From Candidatus Ornithoclostridium excrementipullorum (GTDB lineage: Bacteria > Bacillota > Clostridia > Christensenellales > UBA3700), in contig DVKK01000009.1 in NCBI GenBank assembly GCA_018716085.1, positions 1 to 42,977 on the forward strand: 42,977 bases of DNA, written 5' to 3'. Of the stretch, positions 1 to 9,520 are shown piece by piece. The notes below the pieces were generated by a model, which saw only the letters and a program-made list of their open reading frames with translations, did no database searches and was not told the DNA's origin. The stretch's first letter is position 1. Each line of letters starts with the position of its first letter. The position numbers and the translations under genes are program-made.

Positions 1-87
1 GCGTATGCGCAGCTTACGGGAAGACAGAAGAGGATAGTGGAAGAGTTGGTGTCCTCCCTTGCGGATATGAACAATCACAGAGGTTGA
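1..87 (+). CDS. C-terminal fragment of an unidentified protein
   Basis: An open frame enters from the left edge and ends at TGA 85-87, giving 28 residues ending in SSLADMNNHRG. The fragment is polar with an amphipathic helical look (RIVEELVSSLADM). It is too short to assign a family. The stop lies one base before the ATG of the downstream acetyltransferase, so the two genes are probably co-transcribed. Real coding status is inferred from this tight junction only. Confidence 0.45.
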   Translation, partial: AYAQLTGRQKRIVEELVSSLADMNNHRG

Positions 88-88
88 G

Positions 89-619
89 ATGAGGATAAGA
101 AAGTGTACCGTCGGGGACGCCGCAAGGCTTGCCTCTTTGACGGAGAAAACGTTCAGAAAGACTTTCGGAGGAAGCTGTTCGCCGCAGGATATGGAACGGT
201 ACGTCGGAGACAACCTGACCGCAGAGAAGTTCGCCGACGAACTGTCGCGCGAAGGGTCGGTCTTTTTCGCGGCGGAAGATAACGGAAATATCCTCGGCTA
301 CATAAAGATCAACGCGGGCTCGGAACAGACCGAGAAGATGCCCGACGGGCGGATGGAGATACAAAGACTTTACGCCGCCGCGGACAGCGCGGGCGTCGGC
401 GTCGGCAGCGCTTTGATGACGAGAGCTTTCGGATATGCGCGCGAAAAAGGGGCGGAAAAGCTGTGGTTGGGCGTATGGGAACACAACGAGAACGCCAAAA
501 GATTTTACAAGAACAGGGGCTTCGGTTTTTTCGGAAGTCACGACTTTTTCGTGGGGACGGACAGGCAGACGGACCTGCTCATGAGCGCGGACGTAAACTC
601 TTCGGCGCGGATACGGTAA
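89..619 (+). CDS. PaiA-like GNAT N-acetyltransferase (polyamine acetyltransferase type)
   Basis: This 176-residue protein has the GNAT fold signature. The acetyl-CoA pyrophosphate loop is AGVGVGSALM at residues 101-110, preceded by the strand MEIQRLY (89-95). The C-terminal half holds WLGVWEHNENAKRFY (126-140) and a final QTDLLM (160-165). From memory these blocks match Bacillus subtilis PaiA (spermidine/spermine N1-acetyltransferase), including the WLGVWE.NENA.xFY stretch. Length is normal for the family. The start is ATG 89, with AGAGG just upstream and one base after the preceding stop. Likely cytosolic, acetylating a small amine; spermidine is the best guess but the substrate cannot be fixed from sequence. 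No clear terminator follows it before the convergent gene at 835. Confidence 0.8.
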   Translation: MRIRKCTVGDAARLASLTEKTFRKTFGGSCSPQDMERYVGDNLTAEKFADELSREGSVFFAAEDNGNILGYIKINAGSEQTEKMPDGRMEIQRLYAAADSAGVGVGSALMTRAFGYAREKGAEKLWLGVWEHNENAKRFYKNRGFGFFGSHDFFVGTDRQTDLLMSADVNSSARIR

Positions 620-774
620 CCTTCGCTCTGCAAACGGCGGAGCGACGACCGCCCGCCTTATGTCGCGGACAGAAGACAGGATAAGCGCAGGACGCAAACG
701 CGCTGCCTGCGGATACCGAAAGTCCGTCTTCGTAGGCGGGGTGAAGAAAAATTTGCGAGGGAGCGGTTTTGCGT

Positions 775-810
775 TAAAAATACGGGCGAGGAAAAGATCC
801 TTGCCCGTAA
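775..810 (-). terminator. Intrinsic terminator of the minus-strand surface-protein unit
   Basis: On the minus strand an 11-bp stem, TACGGGCAAGG pairing with CCTCGCCCGTA (809-799 with 791-781), closes a 7-base loop and is followed by a run of five U (780-776). It sits 25 bases past the stop of the 835-2922 gene. The 620-774 gap to its left holds no gene I can support. Confidence 0.85.
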
Positions 811-834
811 TTCGTTATTTGCCGCCGTATCGGT

Positions 835-2922
835 TTATTGCGCCGCGATCACGGTGACCGTGGTCGGAGAACTCTGTCCGTACACGCCGTTCGCTTCCGC
901 GGTGACGGTTATCTGCGAACCGACGCCGAGGCCGCTGATATTGAACGTGGGCGCGGAAGTATAGGTCACTATCCTGCGCGAAGAGCCCTGAGTGTCGGTG
1001 AGAAGATATTCCACTTTATACGTGGCAGCTCCGTCCTGTTCCGTTATCGTGACCGTCGTAAGCCCGGTATTCGGATCGTAGGTCGCGGTGACGGAGGGAG
1101 CGGAAAGCTGTCCGCGAACGACGACCGAAGTCATCGCCTCGTCCGAAGAGAGGATATCGGGATTGTCGCTGTGAGCGGTGACCCTTATCGAATTGGACCC
1201 GACGTTGAGATACTGCGAAAGGTCTACGCTGACCGTTTCTCCGTCTCCCGCATCGTGTCTGCCGGTATCGACGCCGTTGACCGTGACGGTATAATAATCG
1301 GCAAAGGACACGTTGGAGAACGTGAGCGTATTGCCGGACATATTCAGACTCGTCGGAGTGGAGAGTGTGATCTGATAGACGTATTCGCAGCTTACGCTTT
1401 CGCCCGTGATGTAAAGAATGCCGCCTTCGTCCGCAGCGGAGATGTCGAAAGGTTCGTCATAGCTGTAATTGCCGACCGCTCTGGCGGATATGAGGTGGGC
1501 GCCCGTCTGCGAACGCAACAGTTCGGTGACGTCGTATTCGTTGGCGCCGCCGGCAGAGAGCCATTCGCCCCCGTCCACGGAAAATTCGTAGCCTACCGCG
1601 CCGCTCACTTCCGCCGCAGTAGCCACAAGCGCGTTGTTGCCGGGATTGACGTTGATGTCGAGGGGAGCGGACAGCCTTTCGATATATACGATCCTGCCGT
1701 TATCGTCGGTGAACGTGACGCTTACGGACGAGCCTTCTTTGCGCTCGAGAACAACGGCGTCGACGTCGACGACCGCGGGGCAGGAGTAAGTATCGAGCAA
1801 CGCGAGCAGATTCGAACTTCCTTCCACGGGATCGCCGTACGAAGATACGAGCGAGGAGACCGTTCCGAACACCGCCGCCTTGGAGTCGTGCGACAGATAG
1901 AGCGCGTCGAGTTTGCCCGAGGCGTTTACGTACGCGGTGGAAGCGGACAGATATACCTCTGCGGGATCGTCGGCGACTGCGGAGGTTATCGCCGCGTTTA
2001 TCGTCAGGGACGATACGTTGGTGAAAGTGGCTTTCGCCGCCTCTCCTTCGCCGAAGCTGATGCTGCCGTTGACGACGACGGTGTGAGCTTCGATATCGAT
2101 CGGGCCGTTGGATACTACCGTGGAATCGAAACGTATCGCGGTTGCCGCGGAAGAAGTGGAGATCGAGTCGGCTACCGTCGGAGCGCAGAAACGGAACGTG
2201 CCCGCGGGGGACGCGACGACTATTGCGGTCGCCGTGACAGAGCCCTGCGCCGTCCACGAATCGCCGTCCAGAGTGCCGACGTACATATCGCCTTCGCCCG
2301 TGTTCTCGAACGTGAGCGTACCGTTAACGGTCAGAGTATGTCCGTTGAGATCGAGGTTGTAACCTCTTCCGACGGTCACGTCGCCGTCCACGGTGAGATC
2401 AATGTCGAGTACGAAATACGTGCCCCCGTCGTAATTGAGGAAGTCCTCCGCGCTGCTGACGAATATCTTGCCTCTGTTGGCGAAGTATATCGGCAGCGAT
2501 ATACCGAGAACTATCGCCGCTATGAGGAGAAATGCCACGCACGCGATCGCGATCTTCTTCTTTTTGCCCATGCCTTCTTTGTGTTTGGGCGTGAGTTTCG
2601 GAGCTTCCGCAACTGACGTTTCCGCTTCGGACTCGTCGTATACTATCGGTTCGGTATCCGATTCGTCATAGACCTTCGGCAGAGGCTCGCCGTCCTCGTC
2701 GCGGGTCGGCCCGTCCGAGAGAGCGGAGCCCTCTTCGTCCGCGGGAACGTTTTCGTCGTCCGTCTTCTCCGCAGTATCGCCGTCTTGCGGCGTATTTTCC
2801 GAGGGGGCGTCGTCTTCTTCGAAAACGACCGCGTCGTTCGCCGACGTGGGCTGCAGATCGGAGCTCTCGTCCGCGCCGACGGACCCGTCCCCGTCAAAGG
2901 GATATTTTTTTTCGTCGTCCAT
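835..2922 (-). CDS. Membrane-anchored surface protein with acidic N-terminus and beta-rich exterior
   Basis: A 695-residue protein in three parts. Residues 1-118 are strongly acidic and low-complexity, with a short internal duplication (VYDES at 84-88 and 94-98). Residues 120-148 are a basic KKKK stretch plus one hydrophobic helix, the only membrane segment. The remainder, presumably outside the cell, is Thr/Val/Ser-rich and beta-prone: first a repetitive part with short strands (LNGHTLTVNGTLTF and similar, like a beta-solenoid), then fibronectin-III-like modules to the C-terminus. There is no cleavable signal peptide and no LPXTG sorting motif, so it is anchored by the internal helix with its acidic tail inside. 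It begins directly next to the stop of the apgM-type gene (no spacing), so it is the distal gene of that unit. I recognise no enzyme domain; a surface or cell-envelope role is inference. Confidence 0.75.
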   Translation of the reverse strand: MDDEKKYPFDGDGSVGADESSDLQPTSANDAVVFEEDDAPSENTPQDGDTAEKTDDENVPADEEGSALSDGPTRDEDGEPLPKVYDESDTEPIVYDESEAETSVAEAPKLTPKHKEGMGKKKKIAIACVAFLLIAAIVLGISLPIYFANRGKIFVSSAEDFLNYDGGTYFVLDIDLTVDGDVTVGRGYNLDLNGHTLTVNGTLTFENTGEGDMYVGTLDGDSWTAQGSVTATAIVVASPAGTFRFCAPTVADSISTSSAATAIRFDSTVVSNGPIDIEAHTVVVNGSISFGEGEAAKATFTNVSSLTINAAITSAVADDPAEVYLSASTAYVNASGKLDALYLSHDSKAAVFGTVSSLVSSYGDPVEGSSNLLALLDTYSCPAVVDVDAVVLERKEGSSVSVTFTDDNGRIVYIERLSAPLDINVNPGNNALVATAAEVSGAVGYEFSVDGGEWLSAGGANEYDVTELLRSQTGAHLISARAVGNYSYDEPFDISAADEGGILYITGESVSCEYVYQITLSTPTSLNMSGNTLTFSNVSFADYYTVTVNGVDTGRHDAGDGETVSVDLSQYLNVGSNSIRVTAHSDNPDILSSDEAMTSVVVRGQLSAPSVTATYDPNTGLTTVTITEQDGAATYKVEYLLTDTQGSSRRIVTYTSAPTFNISGLGVGSQITVTAEANGVYGQSSPTTVTVIAAQ

Positions 2923-4149
2923 TTATTTTCCTCCGAGAAATTTGCTTATGAGGTCATGGCATTCGGGGTAGTATACGCCCGTTGCCGCAGCCGTCTTTTC
3001 GCACATCTTCGATGGCGAGCCCGCTTTTTCGCCGTCGGAGCGGTAAAGCACGAACGGCACGGGATCGGAAGTGTGGGTTTTGAGTTTCAGGGGCGTGGGG
3101 TGGTCGGGCATGATCAGCATGGAGAAGGGTATCCCTTTTCCGTTCAGTGCGTCGCAGATATATGACACGACCTTATTGTCGATGAGTTCGATCGACAGTA
3201 TCTTGTGTTCGAGATCGCCCTGGTGTCCGCACTCGTCGGGGGCTTCCATATGTACATAGACGTAGTCGCAGCCGTCCTCGGTCAGCGCTTTTACCGCGGC
3301 TTCCGCTTTGCCGTCGAAGTTCGTTTCGTAAGTGCCCGTCGCTCCCGGGACGTCGATGACGTTCATCCCGGCGCCCACTCCGATGCCCTTGACGAGATCG
3401 ACCGCGCTGATGACCGCGCCTTTCAGTCCGAAAGACTTATCGAACGGCTGCAATGCGGGACGTGTGCCTTCGCCCCACAGCCATATGCTGTTGGCGGGAT
3501 TTTTGCCGGCGGCGATCCTTGCCTTGTTCACGGGATGGTCTTTGAGCAGATCGTACGACTTTTTCATGAGCGACAGCATACGTTCGCCGTACAGACCTTT
3601 TGGCAGATGCCCGTTCACGCATTTGTCGGATATGTCGTGCGGGGGAGTGAGCTCCGTCCCCAATTCGGCGCGGTGCTTGACCATGCAATGACGGTAGCTT
3701 ACGCCGTTGAAAAAGTCTTCGCCTTCGCCTCCGAGATTCTCCTGCACGTATTCGACGAGTATCTTTGCCTCTTCGTTGGATATCTCGCCGGCGCTGTAAT
3801 CCTTCATTATCTTGTTTTCGTAGGGCTCGTCGTCGGAGAGAGTCACGAGGTTGCACCTTACCGCGATATCGTCGTCCGCAAGGTCGATACCCATGCTGAG
3901 CGCTTCGAGCGGAGATCTGCCGCTGTAAAATTTTGCGGGAGGATATCCCATGACCGCGAGATTTGCGACGTCGCTCCCGGGCTTCATACCGTCGGGGACG
4001 GTTTTGACAAGTCCGAGTTCGCCCCTTGCGCAAAGGGCGTCGATTCTGGGTTTGTCGGCGACTTCGAGCGGCGTTTTGCCGCCGAGCGCGTCGCAGGGCA
4101 GATCTGCCATGCCGTCGCCGAGTATCACTATATATTTCCGTTTTTCCAT
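2923..4149 (-). CDS. apgM: Cofactor-independent phosphoglycerate mutase, ApgM type (proposed homoserine kinase)
   Basis: A 408-residue alkaline-phosphatase-superfamily enzyme. The first metal site is GDGMADLP near residue 11. The nucleophile serine is in KPGSDVANLAVMGYPP (Ser59). The late metal ligands are in PDECGHQGD and MPDHPTPLKLKTHT. This is the archaeal-type 2,3-bisphosphoglycerate-independent mutase; in many Clostridia the subgroup has been proposed to serve as a replacement homoserine kinase in threonine synthesis, and sequence alone does not separate these roles. I chose ATG 4149 and not the in-frame Met at 4224. A near-perfect promoter (4224-4196) overlaps the longer start, a GGAG ribosome site sits just upstream of 4149, and the family motif starts at MEKRKYIVILGDGM. 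The stop abuts the next gene. Confidence 0.85.
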   Translation of the reverse strand: MEKRKYIVILGDGMADLPCDALGGKTPLEVADKPRIDALCARGELGLVKTVPDGMKPGSDVANLAVMGYPPAKFYSGRSPLEALSMGIDLADDDIAVRCNLVTLSDDEPYENKIMKDYSAGEISNEEAKILVEYVQENLGGEGEDFFNGVSYRHCMVKHRAELGTELTPPHDISDKCVNGHLPKGLYGERMLSLMKKSYDLLKDHPVNKARIAAGKNPANSIWLWGEGTRPALQPFDKSFGLKGAVISAVDLVKGIGVGAGMNVIDVPGATGTYETNFDGKAEAAVKALTEDGCDYVYVHMEAPDECGHQGDLEHKILSIELIDNKVVSYICDALNGKGIPFSMLIMPDHPTPLKLKTHTSDPVPFVLYRSDGEKAGSPSKMCEKTAAATGVYYPECHDLISKFLGGK

Positions 4150-4195
4150 TTTTATCGCTCCGTCGCGCGCGACGCAGCGCGCGCTGTTTTTATTT

Positions 4196-4224
4196 ATTCT
4201 AATATCATTCTTTTCGCTTGTCAA
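4196..4224 (-). promoter_or_regulatory. Sigma-A promoter for the apgM unit
   Basis: Minus strand: -35 TTGACA (4224-4219), 17-base spacer, -10 TAGAAT (4201-4196). Transcription would start near 4189, about 40 bases before the ATG at 4149, which fixes the choice of start codon. Confidence 0.85.
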
Positions 4225-4382
4225 GCGCGCGCCCGTCGCTTCGTACGCGGGCGTAAGCCTTTCAATGCCGCGGACGGGTCCCTATCGCAAACTTTTCGTT
4301 CCGTACGCAGGCGTACTCAAGCCGGAGCTTTCCGAAAGAGCGAAGTGCGCGATCTTCGTCGGCGCAAACGCGATCCGCGGGC

Positions 4383-4417
4383 AAAAAAATATCCCGAATC
4401 GCTTCGGGATATTTTTT
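4383..4417. terminator. Bidirectional intrinsic terminator
   Basis: A perfect stem, ATATCCCGAA with TTCGGGATAT around a 4-base TCGC loop, is flanked by A-run and T-run on the two sides, so it can work on both strands. On the minus strand it follows the 32-residue small gene by 26 bases. The 4225-4382 stretch beyond it holds no gene; it contains two similar copies of a CGTACGC.GGCGTA motif (near 4236 and 4301). Confidence 0.9.
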
Positions 4418-4442
4418 GTCCGTCGTTGACGGAAAGCGCTTG

Positions 4443-4541
4443 TCAGTCGCAGTTTCTGCTGCCGCAAGCTTTGTCGCTGCCGGACTTCTTCGCGGAGTCC
4501 TTGCGGGCATTCTGCTTTTGCTGCTGCTGTTGCTTGGCCAT
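4443..4541 (-). CDS. Small Gln/Lys-rich protein of 32 residues, function unknown
   Basis: Minus-strand ATG at 4541 runs to TGA at 4445-4443. The product starts MAKQQQQQKQNARKDSAKKSG and ends with a Cys pair in KACGSRNCD. It is very basic and Gln-rich with no membrane segment. Support for it being real: a perfect AGGAGG ribosome site 6-7 bases before the ATG, and a strong terminator 26 bases after the stop, making a stand-alone transcription unit. I do not recognise the family. The basic low-complexity body plus C-terminal CX5C could mean a nucleic-acid-associated or metal-binding peptide, but that is speculation. Confidence 0.65.
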   Translation of the reverse strand: MAKQQQQQKQNARKDSAKKSGSDKACGSRNCD

Positions 4542-4685
4542 CGTCTTACCTCCTTTGGATTCTGCCTATATTGTTGGCAACGGAGCCTCGTTTTATCCGT
4601 GTACGCGCAAACGAAAAACGGATCGGCGAAAAGAGCGGCGCAGTAAGTGTCTGCGTTACCGTTCCCTGCGAGCGCGGCTGTACGG

Positions 4686-6071
4686 TCATGTAAAACGGCC
4701 CGACAGCATCGCCGCGCGTACGAAAGAAGCGTTTTCTCCGAAGCAGGCGAACAGATCGTCCGAGGTCGCCGATCTTCCGGAATACGTTTTGCGAAACAGC
4801 GCCAGCGCATCGCAGAAAACTTCTTCGCCGAGTACGCCGCAGACACCGTCCGCAAGCGCGGCGGCTTTGCAGTAGACCGTCACGTAATAATCTCTCTGCG
4901 ACTCGTAGTCGTACAGCGAGCGGCTCACGTCGAGAGAACTTTCGCCCGCGTATCGCGCGGCGGTATCGCGGGCGGTCGCGGCAAGCGCGTCGGCAAAAGC
5001 GCCCATGCCCGCGCGGCGGAAATACAGTATGACCGATATCTGCGCCAGCGATTCGTCCAGCCACGGATAGAGGACCTGATCGGACCCGACGTCCGCGTAC
5101 CACCACTGATGAGCGGTTTCGTGTACGATACACGACGCGGTCTGCGAGGGCGAAAGACTGTCGGAAACATAAACGATCCCGCAGTATTCCATACCTCCGC
5201 CGTAGAAAGGAAGCCGCACCACCGTCAGAGAGGCGCGCGACGGAGCGCCGAAAGCAGCCGCAAACACGCACATCGCGTCCAATGCGGTCTTTGCGGCAAA
5301 TTCCGCCGAGCCGCCGTCTTCGGCGTATGCGGCGACCGAAAAGCCGTTCTTTTCCGCGCGGTAGACCTCGGCGCTTCGCAGCAGGACAAGGGTCAGATCG
5401 CGCGAGTCTTCGAGGATCGTTCGGCTTCCGCCCGGCACGTCCGAGACCTCTCCCGGCGCGGCAAGCGCGTATTCTTCGGGATATAGCACGGTCACGTCGT
5501 AATCGCTCTGACCGAAGGCGAACGGGTCGCCGATCGGCAGATACGGATGTTGCGTAAAGCCGTCGTCGCAGGCGTAAAGACGGGGCAGGAAATCTGCCAG
5601 TCTTACCGCGAAGTCGTCGTATCCGTAACGCATCTCGTTATGAGGCAGAGAAAGAGTGTATTCAAAATAAAATTTTCCTGTCCGTGTAGATAAAACGCCA
5701 TCATCGGGATATACGCAAACGGTTTGTCCGTCCGTGTCGAAGCCTTGCGCGTCACCCGTTACCGACAGGGAGGAAACCTCTCCCGCGTCAAAGCCTCCGG
5801 GATAGGCGGAGGCAAGATCGGACGGAAGGACGGGCGCGCTTTCTTCCGATACGAACAGCAGAGGATAGAGAGCGAAAGGAAGCATATCGCAGCCGTCGGG
5901 GAGAAGCCGTACTTCGGCGCATACCGACACGTTGACTTCTTCGGGAGAGTTGAACTCCACGACGGCGGAATACGTCGTTTCCGGTCCCGTTTCGGCGCAG
6001 TCGTAAGAGCAGGCGGCAAGCGCGGGACAGAGGAGAGCGATCGTTGCGGCGACGGCGAAAATGCGTTTCAC
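4686..6071 (-). CDS. M1-like zinc metallopeptidase lipoprotein
   Basis: A 461-residue protein with a lipoprotein signal peptide (residues 1-21, lipobox ALAAC with Cys21), so it is likely tethered outside the membrane. The gluzincin site is complete: HETAH at 317-321 for zinc and catalysis, and the third ligand Glu340 in WLDESLA, 19 residues after the second His, the M1 aminopeptidase spacing. GGGMEY (291-296) corresponds to the GxMEN substrate-binding motif with Tyr in place of Asn, so specificity may differ from classical M1 enzymes. The N-terminal half is a divergent beta-rich domain. The start is GTG at 6071 with a weak ribosome site; no better start is available that keeps the signal peptide. 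Single gene; no operon partner. Confidence 0.8.
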   Translation of the reverse strand: MKRIFAVAATIALLCPALAACSYDCAETGPETTYSAVVEFNSPEEVNVSVCAEVRLLPDGCDMLPFALYPLLFVSEESAPVLPSDLASAYPGGFDAGEVSSLSVTGDAQGFDTDGQTVCVYPDDGVLSTRTGKFYFEYTLSLPHNEMRYGYDDFAVRLADFLPRLYACDDGFTQHPYLPIGDPFAFGQSDYDVTVLYPEEYALAAPGEVSDVPGGSRTILEDSRDLTLVLLRSAEVYRAEKNGFSVAAYAEDGGSAEFAAKTALDAMCVFAAAFGAPSRASLTVVRLPFYGGGMEYCGIVYVSDSLSPSQTASCIVHETAHQWWYADVGSDQVLYPWLDESLAQISVILYFRRAGMGAFADALAATARDTAARYAGESSLDVSRSLYDYESQRDYYVTVYCKAAALADGVCGVLGEEVFCDALALFRKTYSGRSATSDDLFACFGENASFVRAAMLSGRFT

Positions 6072-6191
6072 TCTATAACTTTATTCCCGCGCGGGCGCAG
6101 GTATGAAAGCGGGAAAGAGCAGGTCTTCGGACGGAGAGCGCGAATGGAAGACGGGGACATCGAAAAAACTCCGAAAACCGAAAAATTTTGC

Positions 6192-6220
6192 TTGACATAG
6201 TCGGAAAGCGAGATTATAAT
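6192..6220 (+). promoter_or_regulatory. Consensus sigma-A promoter of the glnN-glutamate synthase operon
   Basis: TTGACA (6192-6197), 17-base spacer, TATAAT (6215-6220): both boxes are perfect. The start point is expected near 6227, giving an approximately 86-base leader that holds the antiterminator/terminator pair. Such a strong promoter fits control by termination in the leader and not by an activator. Confidence 0.92.
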
Positions 6221-6244
6221 ATCCCCATAAAACGAATAACAAAG

Positions 6245-6260
6245 GCAACAAAGGCGTTGC
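6245..6260 (+). promoter_or_regulatory. Candidate ANTAR-binding antiterminator hairpin, glnN leader
   Basis: GCAAC (6245-6249) pairs with GTTGC (6256-6260) around the hexaloop AAAGGC (6250-6255). A at loop position 1 and G at position 4 are the known determinants for ANTAR recognition. The loop and the 3' arm are the same bases that make the 5' arm of the following terminator, so the two structures exclude each other. I see no second (P1) hairpin between the start site and this one. Confidence 0.7.
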
Positions 6261-6300
6261 GGAATTGTCGAAAGACATTTTCGCGGCGCCTTTTTCTTTT
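6250..6300 (+). terminator. Leader terminator (attenuator) upstream of glnN
   Basis: 6250-6269 pairs with 6274-6293 around a GAAA tetraloop: about 20 pairs with three G-U wobbles and one T-T mismatch, followed by TTTTTCTTTT (6291-6300). It lies between the promoter and the ribosome site of glnN, so it must be read through for expression. Confidence 0.85.
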
Positions 6301-6312
6301 CGGAGGTAAAAC

Positions 6313-8394
<2,082 letters not shown>

Positions 8395-8421
8395 CGTTCC
8401 GTTCGGCACGAGGTGATAGTG

Positions 8422-9519
8422 ATGTTGTTGAGAGAAGGGCAGTTCAGGAACCCTTCGGGATGCGCCGTATCGGCGGTGATAGACAGAAGCGGAAAACCGA
8501 TGAGCGGGGAGCGCATGATCAGATCGATATCGATCATGCGCGACCGTTCCAACGGTCTCGGCGGAGGATTCGCCGGCTACGGGATATATCCCGATTACAA
8601 AGAATTTTACGCGTTTCATTTGTTTTACGACTCCAAGTCGGCAAGGCAGGAGACGGAGGCTTTCATTACGCGTCATTTCGAGATAGCGTATTCGTCCGAG
8701 ATCCGGACGAGAAAGATCCCCGAGGTCACCGACGAGCCGATAATATGGAGGTATTTTCTCGCGCCGCTGTCGCGTAAGCTCGCGGACAGCCATCTCGACG
8801 AACGCGAATACGTCGCGCGGTGCGTCAATCGCATCAATGTGGAGATAGACGGCGCGTACGTCTTTTCGAGCGGCAAGAACATGGGCGTGTTCAAAGGCGT
8901 GGGATATCCCGAGGACATCGGCAGATTTTACCGACTGGACGAATATTACGGTTATTGCTGGACCTGTCACGGCAGATATCCGACCAACACCCCCGGGTGG
9001 TGGGGCGGAGCTCACCCCTTCGGACTGCTCGATTATTCGATCGTCCACAACGGGGAGATATCGTCCTACGACGCCAACCGCAGATATATCGAGATGTTCG
9101 GTTACAAATGCACGCTCAAGACCGACACCGAGGTCATCACGTATATAGTGGATTATCTGGTGCGCAAGCGCGGTCTGACGATGGAAGAGGCGGCGAAGGT
9201 GATCGCGCCGTCGTTTTGGACGACGATAGACGGCAAGAGCGAAGATGCCCGGAGAGAGGAGACCTTTCTGCGCCGCGCGTTCCCGTCGCTGTTGGTCACG
9301 GGACCGTTCTCGATCATAGTCGGATATACCGGAGGGATAATGGCGCTCAACGACAGGCTCAAACTCCGCTCCGCGGTATGCGCCGAAAAGGGCGATATCG
9401 CATACGTTGCCAGCGAAGAGAGCGCGATCCGCGCCGTCGAGCCCGATCTCGACAAGGTATACGCTCCCGCAGGCGGAGAGGCGGTCGTATACGAACTGTA
9501 CGACAAGGCGGAGGTCTGA
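8422..9519 (+). CDS. Glutamate synthase subunit 1: class II glutamine amidotransferase domain
   Basis: A 365-residue Ntn-type glutaminase domain, matching the N-terminal part of GltB as a separate protein. It supplies ammonia from glutamine. The presumed nucleophile is Cys14 in NPSGCAVSAV, preceded by a 13-residue leader that would need self-cleavage to expose the Cys, as in bacterial GltB. RSNGLGGGFAGYGIYP and GAHPFGLLDYSIVHNGEIS are the oxyanion and substrate-loop regions. I prefer ATG 8422 over the upstream in-frame GTG at 8413. The AGGTGA at 8411-8416 is a ribosome site correctly spaced for 8422 and would overlap the GTG. It ends one base before the ferredoxin/FMN subunit, consistent with a complex made in order from one mRNA. 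Confidence 0.85.
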   Translation: MLLREGQFRNPSGCAVSAVIDRSGKPMSGERMIRSISIMRDRSNGLGGGFAGYGIYPDYKEFYAFHLFYDSKSARQETEAFITRHFEIAYSSEIRTRKIPEVTDEPIIWRYFLAPLSRKLADSHLDEREYVARCVNRINVEIDGAYVFSSGKNMGVFKGVGYPEDIGRFYRLDEYYGYCWTCHGRYPTNTPGWWGGAHPFGLLDYSIVHNGEISSYDANRRYIEMFGYKCTLKTDTEVITYIVDYLVRKRGLTMEEAAKVIAPSFWTTIDGKSEDARREETFLRRAFPSLLVTGPFSIIVGYTGGIMALNDRLKLRSAVCAEKGDIAYVASEESAIRAVEPDLDKVYAPAGGEAVVYELYDKAEV

Positions 9520-9520
9520 C

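Noticed and set aside
838..2616. 592-codon open frame on the plus strand opposite the surface-protein gene
   Set aside because: Arg/Gly-rich shadow with no motif or ribosome site, while the minus-strand reading has a clear domain layout and its own terminator.
3205..4875. 556-codon plus-strand frame across the apgM gene, its promoter and the small-protein gene
   Set aside because: It runs through a promoter, a terminator and two minus-strand genes; no motif, no ribosome site.
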